Below are positions 6,455-12,876 of a stretch of DNA of 12,876 nt, piece by piece. The DNA lies in assembly GCA_900539345.1 (NCBI GenBank), contig UQBS01000070.1:1-12876 (forward strand), written 5' to 3'. Each line of letters begins with the position of its first letter. Position 1 is the first letter of the stretch. A program made the position numbers and the translations under genes. This DNA comes from an uncultured Coriobacteriaceae bacterium. GTDB lineage: Bacteria; Actinomycetota; Coriobacteriia; Coriobacteriales; UMGS124. The notes beneath the pieces were generated by a model. That model worked only from the letters and a program-made list of their open reading frames with translations. It made no database searches and was not told where the DNA came from.

Positions 6455-7264
6455 TTACAGCTTTGCGGGATGAGAGAACGTGCCGGACAGGTGCAGGATG
6501 GCCTCCACCACTCCCCCGGCAACAGACAATCCTTTGTCGGATACCAGCTGGCAGTACCCGTTGTCATCGCGCGGGTCCACATCGCCGCACTTCAGTCCTG
6601 CTTTGGCTTGGACACCGTCGGCGAGTAGGCCCCGCAACACGCCCGTGAGCGTGGCAACCACAGGGATTTCGTCCACATAGGCCACGACCTGGCCTTCTTC
6701 AACATGGTCACCAATCATGGGCACACCGCGGAAGACTCCCTCGCACGGCGCGCGCAGCACGCGCTCACCTGCATAGCCGCCCACAAGACCTGGTATGGCA
6801 GTGTTGGGAAGGGCGCTGCCCGTGTAATACGCGCGACCAAGGGTGTGGCCGCGCATGGTCTCGACTACGGCATGGCAGTCCTCGCCGGCGGTGAAGCCAG
6901 GACCAACTCCGATTACGATGGGTGCCATATCCATGGATGTGCCCACATTGCGCTTGGCCAAGATGGCGTCGACCACGATGTCGGGCCTTAGCGTCTCGAG
7001 GCACATGCATGTGGGGTCGATCAGGACAGGTATGACATCGCTGCCGCTCAGTAGCTCCAATGCATGGCTTCCATCTTGTGCTAGAACGGCAGCTATGCCT
7101 TCTACCTGGCATCTTCCTGTATGGATAGCTTCGCTGAACGCCACAGTGCGCCTCACGGTGAGGGGGTGCGCCACCTCAGTCATGACGACGGAGATGCCGC
7201 ATCGGCGAAGGCGAAGCGCGATGGCGCTGGCGATGTCACCCGCACCGCGAATCAGTGCAAGCAT
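6455..7264 (-). CDS. yqeB: YqeB, selenium-dependent molybdenum hydroxylase system protein
   Basis: This is a 269-residue protein of the YqeB (EF2563) family. It occurs with molybdenum hydroxylases that carry labile selenium and is thought to act in their maturation; its reaction is not established. The N-terminus LIRGAGDIASAIALRL (4-19) is a nucleotide-binding-like glycine turn. Later family blocks are clear: VVDAILAKRN, VIGVGPGFTAGEDCHAVVET, ERVLRAPCEG, GLKCGDVDPR and SDKGLSVAGGVVEAIL. The open frame extends 94 codons further upstream, but that part is the yqeC gene read in another frame. The family start is ATG 7264, behind GGAGG. It overlaps the end of yqeC by 13 bases, indicating translational coupling. 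A DELTA-BLAST or HMM search against TIGR03309 would settle the family. Confidence 0.93.
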   Translation of the reverse strand: MLALIRGAGDIASAIALRLRRCGISVVMTEVAHPLTVRRTVAFSEAIHTGRCQVEGIAAVLAQDGSHALELLSGSDVIPVLIDPTCMCLETLRPDIVVDAILAKRNVGTSMDMAPIVIGVGPGFTAGEDCHAVVETMRGHTLGRAYYTGSALPNTAIPGLVGGYAGERVLRAPCEGVFRGVPMIGDHVEEGQVVAYVDEIPVVATLTGVLRGLLADGVQAKAGLKCGDVDPRDDNGYCQLVSDKGLSVAGGVVEAILHLSGTFSHPAKL

Positions 7265-7920
7265 CGAAACTCGTTCCTCCACAGGCTTCCGGCGACGACG
7301 GGCGTTTTTACGAGCTCCGCGATGCTTTCGGCCTTTTGCCAGTCGGACTCGGTTTCGGCCTTGTTGATAAAGATCACATCGTGCAGGCTCTCGGCTTCCA
7401 AAACGGTGGCCACCATTTCGGGAGTTACCCTCTCGTCTACCGAAGCGCTTGCAAGCTGTGCATAGAGCTCGGGGCGATGGCACGTTTGCGAGATGGGCAC
7501 ACCCACGCCGTCGATTCCCACTACGCATACCACGCGGTTTGTGCATGCAGGAATCACCGGCTCGTGCTCGGCGTGGGCCTTGAGGGGCAGCTTCTTTGCC
7601 CCATCGGCCTCTACCAGCACGTAGTCGGCAATGCCTGCCAGATCAGAAAACGCCACTCGGGGAGCATCCAGCTTGCCCGTGGGCTCATGGATGGAACCCA
7701 CGCACACAAGAGGGCTGGCGGCGAGTGCTGATTCGACATCGCCAAGCTCAGCGCTCAGCAGCACGGGGCACCAGTCGGGAACATACATCTTCGTGCTGGT
7801 GGCCACAATCACACGTGCATGCTTTGACAGCTCATCTGCCAAAGCATGCAGAAGCGTGGATTTACCTCCCCCACCGATGATGGCCGTCACACCTCGTTGG
7901 ATTCGCAATGACTCGTACAG
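7252..7920 (-). CDS. yqeC: YqeC, selenium cofactor biosynthesis protein
   Basis: This is a 222-residue P-loop protein of the YqeC family, a constant partner of YqeB and selenium-dependent molybdenum hydroxylases. It is presumably an ATP/GTP-dependent maturation factor acting in the cytoplasm. Walker A is GGGGKST at 16-22. TSTKMY at 41-46 and VEADGAKKLPLKA at 103-115 (followed by HAEHEPVIP) are family signatures, as is HRPELYAQL further on. No ATG exists near the expected N-terminus. The best start is CTG 7920, because GGAGGG (overlapping the end of xdhA) lies 9 bases before it and the resulting N-terminus (YESLRIQRGVTAIIGGGG) has the normal length before the P-loop. TTG 7908 and GTG 7890 are in-frame alternatives with poorer ribosome sites. 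The upstream gap to the xdhA stop is 5 bases. The long open frame further upstream is an xdhA shadow. Confidence 0.88.
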   Translation of the reverse strand: MYESLRIQRGVTAIIGGGGKSTLLHALADELSKHARVIVATSTKMYVPDWCPVLLSAELGDVESALAASPLVCVGSIHEPTGKLDAPRVAFSDLAGIADYVLVEADGAKKLPLKAHAEHEPVIPACTNRVVCVVGIDGVGVPISQTCHRPELYAQLASASVDERVTPEMVATVLEAESLHDVIFINKAETESDWQKAESIAELVKTPVVAGSLWRNEFRCLH

Positions 7921-7925
7921 GATGG

Positions 7926-10217
7926 CTATCCCTCCGGTTTCGCCAACAAGATGTGCTCCGGCAGAACGGGCAGCTCGCGATGCCAGACGCCTGTGGCCCT
8001 GTAAATGGCCTGCACAATGGCGGGTGCAGGCGTATTGATGACGATCTCGCCGATGGACTTTGCACCGAACGGGCCCGTCGGCTCGTAGGAGTGCTCGAAC
8101 TCGACGTTGAGGCGACCCGTGTCGAGACGTGTAGGCAGGCGATAGGTGAAGAGGCTCGACTCGCGGATCTTGCCCTTGGGCGTGCGGGTTACATCCTCCA
8201 TGAGCGTGTGACCGATGCCCTGGACGATGCCGCCCTCCACCTGGATGCGTGCGAGTGCCGGGTTGATCGGGATGCCGCAGTCGACAACGGCGGCGTAGTC
8301 CAGCACTTCCACCACGCCGGTCTCGCGATCGAGCTCGATCTCGGCCATGCCCACCATGAACGGCGGCGGGGAGACGGGAGAGGAGTGCGTGGCAGTGGCT
8401 TCGGCGAGCAGGTTGCTGTTGCACTGGCTCTTCTCGGCGATGTCGGTGAGAGGGACGGCCTGGCCCGTACTCGCGCGGCGCACGCAGTCGCCCTCGAACT
8501 GCAACTCGCTTGCATCGCACGCAAGAATGCCTGCGGCAATGGCGCACAGACGCTCTTTGAGCTGGTCGCAGGCCTTTTCCACGGCCATGCCCGTGACGTA
8601 GGTGGTGGAAGACGCATAAGAGCCCGAGTCATACGGCGAAGCGTCCGTGTCGGCACCGAACACGTAGATGTTGTCCACCGGGCATTCCATGTGCTCGGCG
8701 ACCATCTGGGCGAGGATGGTGTCGCAGCCCGTGCCCATGTCGGCTGCGCCGATGACCAGCATGTACGTGCCATCGTCGTTGAGCCTGACGGTGGCCGATC
8801 CCGTATCGATGCCCGAGATGCCGGAGCCTTGCATGGATATGGCGACGCCCGCAGTGCGGACCTTGCCGTTGCCCATGTCGCGTACAGGATACTTGGCCTC
8901 CCAGTCGAACATTTCACGGCAATGCTCCAGGCAGCGGTCAAGGGCGCAAGAGTTGGTGACCTCGCCGTAGTAGGCCGGCATGGCCATGCCCTCACGCACG
9001 ATGCACTGTTGGCGCAGTGCAATGGGGTCCATGCCCAGCATCTCTGCCAGCTCGTTTACTGTGGTCTCCACGGCAAACTGACCCTGCGTGGCGCCGAAAC
9101 CGCGGTAGGCGCCCGAGGGCTGCATGTTCGTGTAGACCAGGTTGGTCGTGAACTTGTAGGCCTCAAGCGAGCCAGTGTACAGAGGGATGGACTTGTGGCC
9201 GGTGAGGCCGATGGTGGCCCAGCCATGCTCGCCATAGGCACCGGTGTTGGAGAGCGTGTCCACGTGCAGGGCGCGGATGCGGCCGTCCTTGTTGGCGCCC
9301 AGGCGGACCTTGATTTGCATCTCATGACGAGGAGAACCGCAGGTCTGGGCCTCCTCACGTGTGAACACGCACAGGGAGGGGCGGCCCGTCTTCAGCGTGA
9401 CGAATGCGGGATAGACCTCGGACACTGCGGTCTGCTTTGCGCCAAAACCGCCGCCGATGCGCGGCTTCTCCACGCGGATGCGGCCCTTCGGGATGCCCAG
9501 GGCATGCGACAGGATGCGGCGAACGTGGAAGACGATCTGCGTGGACGAAATCACATGCAGGCGTCCATAGCGGTCCATCTCGCAATACGTGCGGAAGGTC
9601 TCCATCATGGCCTGGTTGTAGGCCTTCGTGTGATAGGTGCGCTCCATCACGATGTCGCAGTCGGCAAGCACTGCCTCGATGTCGCCGCTGCCGTCGTCGC
9701 CGCAGGAAATGAGGTTGCGCTTGTTGTCACCGCCGAAGTCCTGGAACATGTGCCAGTCGTTCTCGGGGTGCACCAAGATGGGGTTGTCCTTGGCTGTGCG
9801 GAAGTCCAGAACGGCCTCGAGCACCTCGTAGGTCACCTTGATGCGCTTGAGGGCCTTGTTGGCGGCCTCCTCGTTTTCGGCGGCCACGATAGCCACGACA
9901 TCGCCCACATAGCGCACGTGGCGGTCGATGATGAGGCGGTCGTAGGGACTGGTCTCGGGGTAGGTCTGGCCGGCGTTGGTAAAGCGGTCGCCAGGCACAT
10001 CCTCCCACGTATACACGTCAACGACGCCGGGGACGGCCTTTGCCTTCGAGGTATCGATGGTTTGCACGATGGCGTTGGCGTGGGGGCTGCGCAGCAGCTT
10101 CACCACGAGCGCGTCGTGCACAATGTCTTCGGTATAGACGGGCTTGCCCAGCAGCAGCTGCATCGAGTCCTTTTTGCGAACCGATTTGCCCACGGACTTG
10201 TAGTCGGGCCTATCCAT
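7926..10217 (-). CDS. xdhA: Xanthine dehydrogenase-type molybdenum-binding subunit
   Basis: This is the 763-residue catalytic subunit of a three-component molybdenum hydroxylase; it hydroxylates a purine or similar N-heterocycle at the Mo centre. The N-terminal a/b hammerhead domain spans roughly 20-130 and the Mo-binding domains follow. Key motifs by hand alignment to bovine xanthine oxidase are GGGFGAKQ at 255-262, E289 in TREEAQTC (purine-binding Glu802), R372 in AYRGFGATQG (Arg880) and catalytic E724 in GPFGAKSIGE (Glu1261). Keeping both E289 and R372 favours a purine over an aldehyde substrate. ATG 10217 follows GGGGAGG by 6 bases; it overlaps the stop of the iron-sulfur gene by 8 bases. 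The six residues encoded upstream of this ATG belong to the neighbour's frame. Within an operon containing yqeB and yqeC, a selenium-modified Mo site is likely, but this protein could also be the ordinary sulfido form. Confidence 0.93.
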   Translation of the reverse strand: MDRPDYKSVGKSVRKKDSMQLLLGKPVYTEDIVHDALVVKLLRSPHANAIVQTIDTSKAKAVPGVVDVYTWEDVPGDRFTNAGQTYPETSPYDRLIIDRHVRYVGDVVAIVAAENEEAANKALKRIKVTYEVLEAVLDFRTAKDNPILVHPENDWHMFQDFGGDNKRNLISCGDDGSGDIEAVLADCDIVMERTYHTKAYNQAMMETFRTYCEMDRYGRLHVISSTQIVFHVRRILSHALGIPKGRIRVEKPRIGGGFGAKQTAVSEVYPAFVTLKTGRPSLCVFTREEAQTCGSPRHEMQIKVRLGANKDGRIRALHVDTLSNTGAYGEHGWATIGLTGHKSIPLYTGSLEAYKFTTNLVYTNMQPSGAYRGFGATQGQFAVETTVNELAEMLGMDPIALRQQCIVREGMAMPAYYGEVTNSCALDRCLEHCREMFDWEAKYPVRDMGNGKVRTAGVAISMQGSGISGIDTGSATVRLNDDGTYMLVIGAADMGTGCDTILAQMVAEHMECPVDNIYVFGADTDASPYDSGSYASSTTYVTGMAVEKACDQLKERLCAIAAGILACDASELQFEGDCVRRASTGQAVPLTDIAEKSQCNSNLLAEATATHSSPVSPPPFMVGMAEIELDRETGVVEVLDYAAVVDCGIPINPALARIQVEGGIVQGIGHTLMEDVTRTPKGKIRESSLFTYRLPTRLDTGRLNVEFEHSYEPTGPFGAKSIGEIVINTPAPAIVQAIYRATGVWHRELPVLPEHILLAKPEG

Positions 10218-10683
10218 GCTGAACCTCCCCTGCATGCTTGCTGTTCAGGTAGGCGCGAATGCCGCGCAGCTGTCCCTCGTAACCCGAGCAGCGGCAGAGG
10301 TTGCCGCTCAGGTACGCAAGGATCTCGTCGTCTGTGGGGTCGGGGTTCTCGCGCAGCAGCGAGATGGTGTTCATCACAAAGCCCGGGTTGCAGAAGCCGC
10401 ACTGTTCGGCGCCCTGGTCGGCAATGAAGCCCACGAACTCGGACGCCTCTGTCTGCAGGCCTTCCAGCGTGTAGACGCTGCGGCCGTCGGCGCGCGCCGC
10501 CAACGTGGAGCACGACAAGACGGGCTTGTCGTCGAGCAGGACCGTGCACAAACCGCAGGCAGACGTCTCGCAGCCGCGCTTGACGCTGAGGCAGCCATGC
10601 GCGCGCACGAAGTCGATGAGCAACATGCCAGCCGGGATGTCGTCGGAAACGGTCTTTCCGTTCAACTTGATTTGGACTTCCAT
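10210..10683 (-). CDS. xdhC: Xanthine dehydrogenase-type [2Fe-2S] subunit
   Basis: This is a 157-residue electron-transfer subunit with two [2Fe-2S] clusters, carrying electrons from the Mo site to the FAD subunit. The plant-ferredoxin cluster uses C38, C43, C46 and C58; the loop reads CETSACGLC, less common than the usual GCGEGxCGAC form. The second, all-helical domain binds through C95 and C98 (QCGFCNPG) and C130 and C132 (CRCSGY). The length is standard for the family. The ATG at 10683 shares one base with the xdhB stop (TAATG), with GGGAGG 7 bases upstream, so translation is coupled. It overlaps xdhA by 8 bases at the other end. The symbol follows E. coli usage for the iron-sulfur subunit. 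Confidence 0.94.
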   Translation of the reverse strand: MEVQIKLNGKTVSDDIPAGMLLIDFVRAHGCLSVKRGCETSACGLCTVLLDDKPVLSCSTLAARADGRSVYTLEGLQTEASEFVGFIADQGAEQCGFCNPGFVMNTISLLRENPDPTDDEILAYLSGNLCRCSGYEGQLRGIRAYLNSKHAGEVQHG

Positions 10684-11474
10684 TACAGTGCCTCCCCCAA
10701 AGCCGTCAAAGCACGGCGCGTCAGCACCGGAACCAAAGCCTTGCGATACTCTGCGCTGCCCCACATGTTTCCAGCAACCGAGATGTTGGCGGCTGCATAG
10801 TCGGCAAAGGCGGCGACGCTTTCCTGTGTGATACCGCCAGCTAGGATGCCCTGTTCGTCGCGAAGCACGATTGCACGAGCCGGACGAGATCCCACCACGA
10901 GGCGGTACTCGTCGTTTACCTTGGCTGCCACGCAGTTGAGCGAGGGCAGGTCGGTGCGCTGCTTGCGCACCGCTTGGTATGCGAACGCACCGGGGCGCTT
11001 CTTGATGATAAGGCGCACAAGAATGTCGTTGTCGGACTTCATGTGTGCAAATTCTTCCAGTGCTACGAGGCCGCCCTTGTAGAGCTCAACGTAGCTGTCC
11101 ATGGCCATGAAGATTGCAAGCACATCTGAGAAGCCCATGCGACGCCAGAGGCTCCCGCCCACCGTGGCGCCATTGCGGAACTGCACGCCTACGATGTCCT
11201 TGAGCGCGGCTTCCACCGCGCCGCAGGAATAGGCAGCCAAGCCGGGATGCTTTTCCAGCTGGCGCAGGGTGACCATGGCGCCGATGCGGAACTCGTCCTC
11301 GGTCTCCTCGATGGAGTCCAAGCCCAGGTCGCACAGATCGATGGCGGTGCTCAGAGAGCGCCTGCTCATCTTGAGCCACATCATGCCGGCCACGATGCAG
11401 TTGCGTCGCTTCTGATTGAGCTCCCAAGCCTCTTCCAAGGTCTGCGGGCGCACGTATTTTTGGAAGGTAATAAT
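10683..11474 (-). CDS. xdhB: Xanthine dehydrogenase-type FAD-binding subunit, probable AUU start
   Basis: This is a 263-residue FAD subunit (with the start used here) of the molybdenum hydroxylase; it passes electrons from the iron-sulfur subunit to an acceptor such as NAD+ or ferredoxin. The FAD-binding region shows VAGMMWLKMS at about 28-37 and TVGGSLWRRMGFSD at about 104-117; the C-terminal CO dehydrogenase flavoprotein domain follows (AYQAVRKQRTDLPSLNCVAAKV). The only conventional start is GTG 11453, but it has no ribosome site and would remove the first strand. The frame is open to a stop at 11501 and contains no ATG, GTG or TTG before 11453. ATT at 11474 lies 6 bases after AGGAG (11485-11481) and would give MITFQKYVRP, the kind of N-terminus expected in this family. 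I therefore use 11474, with 11453 as the conservative alternative. It is the first gene of the operon. Confidence 0.88.
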   Translation of the reverse strand: MITFQKYVRPQTLEEAWELNQKRRNCIVAGMMWLKMSRRSLSTAIDLCDLGLDSIEETEDEFRIGAMVTLRQLEKHPGLAAYSCGAVEAALKDIVGVQFRNGATVGGSLWRRMGFSDVLAIFMAMDSYVELYKGGLVALEEFAHMKSDNDILVRLIIKKRPGAFAYQAVRKQRTDLPSLNCVAAKVNDEYRLVVGSRPARAIVLRDEQGILAGGITQESVAAFADYAAANISVAGNMWGSAEYRKALVPVLTRRALTALGEAL

Positions 11475-11485
11475 GGCAGTCTCCT
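11474..11485 (-). promoter_or_regulatory. Strong ribosome binding site in front of an ATT codon
   Basis: On the minus strand AGGAG (11485-11481) is followed by ACTGCC and then ATT ATT ACC. The site is well formed and well spaced for the first ATT (6 bases) and usable for the second (9 bases). No conventional start codon in the xdhB frame lies within reach of it, so it decides the start of that gene. Confidence 0.6.
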
Positions 11486-11514
11486 CATCGCTCGAGGATT
11501 ACATGGACGTCCTC

Positions 11515-11520
11515 ATTATA
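11515..11520 (-). promoter_or_regulatory. -10 element of the xdhBCA operon promoter
   Basis: On the minus strand a consensus TATAAT occurs at 11520-11515, about 41 bases before the proposed xdhB start, placing transcription start near 11508. No good TTGACA is found 16-18 bases upstream, so the promoter may depend on an activator. Confidence 0.5.
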
Positions 11521-11522
11521 CT
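11517..11522 (+). promoter_or_regulatory. Possible -10 element of the mocA-like gene
   Basis: TATACT on the plus strand at 11517-11522 overlaps the minus-strand TATAAT by four bases. A -35 box is not evident. It would leave about 70 bases of leader before ATG 11598. Confidence 0.3.
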
Positions 11523-11572
11523 GTGGACGATGAATCCGCCGAGGTGTGAAGGGTCATTCGACCTGCCCAACC

Positions 11573-11583
11573 GCTGAATCAGC
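11573..11583. promoter_or_regulatory. Short palindrome in the divergent control region
   Basis: GCTGAATCAGC is symmetric about its central base and lies 14 bases before the mocA-like ATG. A related half-site (GATGAATCCGC, 11529-11539) occurs about 44 bases to the left, upstream of the xdhB promoter. The pair could be operators for a regulator of both transcripts; this is inference. Confidence 0.3.
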
Positions 11584-11597
11584 AAAGCGAGCCTGCC

Positions 11598-12221
11598 ATG
11601 GTGCAACTATCTGTATGTCATAAAGCAAAGCACGGCTGCATCGTCATGGCATCGGGCATGGGCACCCGGTTTGGCGGGAACAAGCTTATGGCCGAGTTGG
11701 ATGGTGCGCCCTTGATCCAGCACGTGCTTCGAGCAACCGACGGGCTGTTCGCGCGATGCGTGGTAGTCACGCGCCATGATGAGGTGGCCGAGCTGTGCCG
11801 CATGCTCGGAGCCGAGGTCATCTTGCACAACGAGCCGTACCGCAACGACACCGTCCGTCTGGGCATGGAGGGCATGGACGGCTGTGCAACGGTGACGTTT
11901 GTCCAGGCAGATCAGCCGCTTATCAGCGCGACGAGCATCGCTTCCTTGTTGAGCAGTGCCGAGGACGATCTCGAGTCAATATGGCGCGTGAGCTTTGAGG
12001 GTACGCCAGGCGCTCCGGTGGTGTTTCCCGCCTGGACGTTCGATGAGCTGCGCGCGCTGCCGCTTGGCAAAGGCGGCGGCTATGTGGCCAAGGCCCACAA
12101 AGACCGCGTGCGAACAGTTGAAGTAGCCAGCAAATGGGAGCTTTTCGACGTCGACACCGTCGAAGACCTGCAGGTGCTTGAAAATCATGTGTCTCGAGGG
12201 TTCGAGGGGGCGTCCTCTTAA
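11598..12221 (+). CDS. MocA-like nucleotidyltransferase (molybdenum cofactor modification)
   Basis: This is a 207-residue member of the MobA/MocA nucleotidyltransferase family, expected to transfer CMP (or GMP) to molybdopterin to make the dinucleotide cofactor used by hydroxylases. The nucleotide-binding loop is IVMASGMGTRFGGNKLM at 15-31, the metal-binding block is FVQADQPLIS at 101-110, GTPGAPVVFP spans 135-144, a GKGGG turn is at 157-161 and the closing signature WELFDVDTVEDL is near the C-terminus. MocA-like proteins of this subtype are part of the recognised SDMH gene set. It is divergent from the xdhBCA operon, which agrees with a shared function and control. The ATG at 11598 has only a weak ribosome site (GCGAG), so the exact start is less certain than the family. 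Confidence 0.9.
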   Translation: MVQLSVCHKAKHGCIVMASGMGTRFGGNKLMAELDGAPLIQHVLRATDGLFARCVVVTRHDEVAELCRMLGAEVILHNEPYRNDTVRLGMEGMDGCATVTFVQADQPLISATSIASLLSSAEDDLESIWRVSFEGTPGAPVVFPAWTFDELRALPLGKGGGYVAKAHKDRVRTVEVASKWELFDVDTVEDLQVLENHVSRGFEGASS

Positions 12222-12263
12222 GCTGGCCACCGTGAAGACGGTACCAGGGGTACGGATACCAAA

Positions 12264-12306
12264 AAGCCCGGCCGCGCGTTCAGTTTTGAACTGCGCGGCC
12301 GGGCTT
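12264..12306. terminator. Bidirectional terminator between the mocA-like and permease genes
   Basis: AAGCCCGGCCGCGC (12264-12277) pairs with GCGCGGCCGGGCTT (12293-12306), and GTTCA (12278-12282) extends the stem against TGAAC (12287-12291) with a GTTT loop and one bulged T. On the minus strand the stem runs into TTTTT (12265-12261), a good intrinsic terminator for the permease gene. On the plus strand it is followed by TTCGAGTTTG, a weaker but plausible end for the mocA-like gene. Confidence 0.88.
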
Positions 12307-12328
12307 CGAGTTTGCAGGGTGGGCGAAC

Positions 12329-12876
12329 TTAGATGCTTGCGTCCTTCTGGAACGGCTTTTCTTCCTTGGGGAGCACGATGTTCAGAAGAATGGCCACGGC
12401 AGCTGCGGCGACGATGCCCGATCCGCCGAAGATCAGGCTGACCATCTGAGGGGCGCCGGCCAGCACGGCGGAGTTGGCGCCGATGCCGTAGCCCAGACCC
12501 AGGGCGACCGACACGATGCTGAGGTTGCGCGGGGTCAGGGGCTCGCGCGTGATCAGCTGAATGCCGCTCACCACGATGGAAGCGAACATGATGACGGCCG
12601 CACCGCCCAGGACCGACTGGGGCATGATGGAGACCACGGCGGCCAGCTTGGGGCACAGGCCGCAAAGGATCAGGAAGATGGCGCCGCAGGCCAGGGCCTT
12701 ACGGTTGGTCATCTTGGTCATGGTGACCAGGCCGACGTTCTGGCTGAAGGAGGTGTTCGGCAATACGCCAAAGAAGGCGGCGAACGTCGAACCCAGACCG
12801 TCGCACATGACGCCGCCCGAGAGCTCCTTGTCGGTAGCCTCGCGGTTCATGCCGCCCTGCGTGACGCCGGAGATGT
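12329..12876 (-). CDS. NCS2 family purine/xanthine permease, 5' part outside the window
   Basis: These are the C-terminal 181 or so residues of a nucleobase:cation symporter-2 membrane protein, which imports xanthine, uric acid or uracil with a proton or sodium ion. The reading frame is open to the window edge, and the residues before the first internal Met (ISGVTQGG) fit the family, so this is truncated by the edge rather than starting at 12850. The NCS2 signature QNVGLVTMTK (Gln-Asn-x-Gly-x4-Thr-Lys) is present, followed by at least four hydrophobic membrane segments and a charged cytoplasmic tail ending KPFQKDASI. It lies convergent to the mocA-like gene across a shared terminator. Its closeness to a purine-type molybdenum hydroxylase suggests it supplies the substrate. 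The precise substrate cannot be read from this part. Confidence 0.92.
   Translation of the reverse strand, partial: ISGVTQGGMNREATDKELSGGVMCDGLGSTFAAFFGVLPNTSFSQNVGLVTMTKMTNRKALACGAIFLILCGLCPKLAAVVSIMPQSVLGGAAVIMFASIVVSGIQLITREPLTPRNLSIVSVALGLGYGIGANSAVLAGAPQMVSLIFGGSGIVAAAAVAILLNIVLPKEEKPFQKDASI

Noticed and set aside
7908..10427. An 839-codon open frame on the plus strand opposite xdhA and xdhC
   Set aside because: Same cause: a mirror of a strongly biased real gene, without any family signature or ribosome binding site.
5433..10683. Selenocysteine (in-frame UGA) in the hydroxylase genes
   Set aside because: All subunit frames are full length without internal stops, in agreement with labile rather than encoded selenium.
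1..12876. CRISPR arrays, tRNA/rRNA genes, transposases or integrases
   Set aside because: I saw no regularly spaced repeats, no tRNA-like cloverleaf and no transposase, integrase or phage motif in any frame.

Overview
The window looks like chromosome of an anaerobic, high-GC Gram-positive bacterium, most likely a gut Coriobacteriia member (Collinsella/Olsenella/Eggerthella relatives). The reasons are the G+C-rich codons, a stand-alone Tat-exported FAD oxidoreductase of the kind abundant in that class, and a selenium-dependent molybdenum hydroxylase (SDMH) type gene set. The taxonomic call is inference; there is no rRNA or other marker gene here.

Layout. Positions 77-814 (+) encode a small exported DUF6273-like protein. 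Positions 815-1219 hold no intact gene, but carry a possible decayed coding remnant and a 13-bp-arm inverted repeat. Positions 1220-2992 (+) encode a Tat-exported FAD flavoprotein related to fumarate reductase flavoproteins. A strong intrinsic terminator for that transcript lies well downstream (3151-3190), and a separate 40-bp near-perfect palindrome sits at 3238-3277. From 11474 down to 3445 all genes are on the minus strand. They are, in order of transcription: xdhB (FAD subunit), xdhC ([2Fe-2S] subunit), xdhA (molybdenum subunit), yqeC, yqeB, an XdhC/CoxI-type maturation factor, an AlkA-like DNA glycosylase and a cation-diffusion-facilitator transporter. The first five overlap or abut within a few bases, and the maturation factor follows after 11 bases. 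The glycosylase (75-base gap) and the transporter (about 128-base gap) are looser and may be separate units. Divergently, 11598-12221 (+) encodes a MocA-like nucleotidyltransferase. It converges on an NCS2 purine/xanthine permease cut by the right window edge (12329-12876, -), with a bidirectional terminator between them.

How the genes work together. NCS2 would import a purine. The three-subunit hydroxylase would oxidise it: the Mo subunit keeps the Glu and Arg that bind purine in xanthine dehydrogenases (E289, R372) and the catalytic Glu (E724). The MocA-like protein, YqeB, YqeC and the XdhC/CoxI factor would build and insert the modified molybdenum cofactor. YqeB and YqeC are the recognised companions of SDMHs that carry labile selenium rather than encoded selenocysteine. 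The selenophosphate synthetase gene selD, expected elsewhere in the genome, is not in the window.

The most unusual sequence-level point is translation initiation. The operon's first gene (xdhB) appears to start at AUU and yqeC appears to start at CUG, each behind a good Shine-Dalgarno sequence and with no ATG available. I did not find a wholly unknown system. The SDMH cluster, the flavoprotein with an altered active site, and the unexplained palindromes are the points worth checking.
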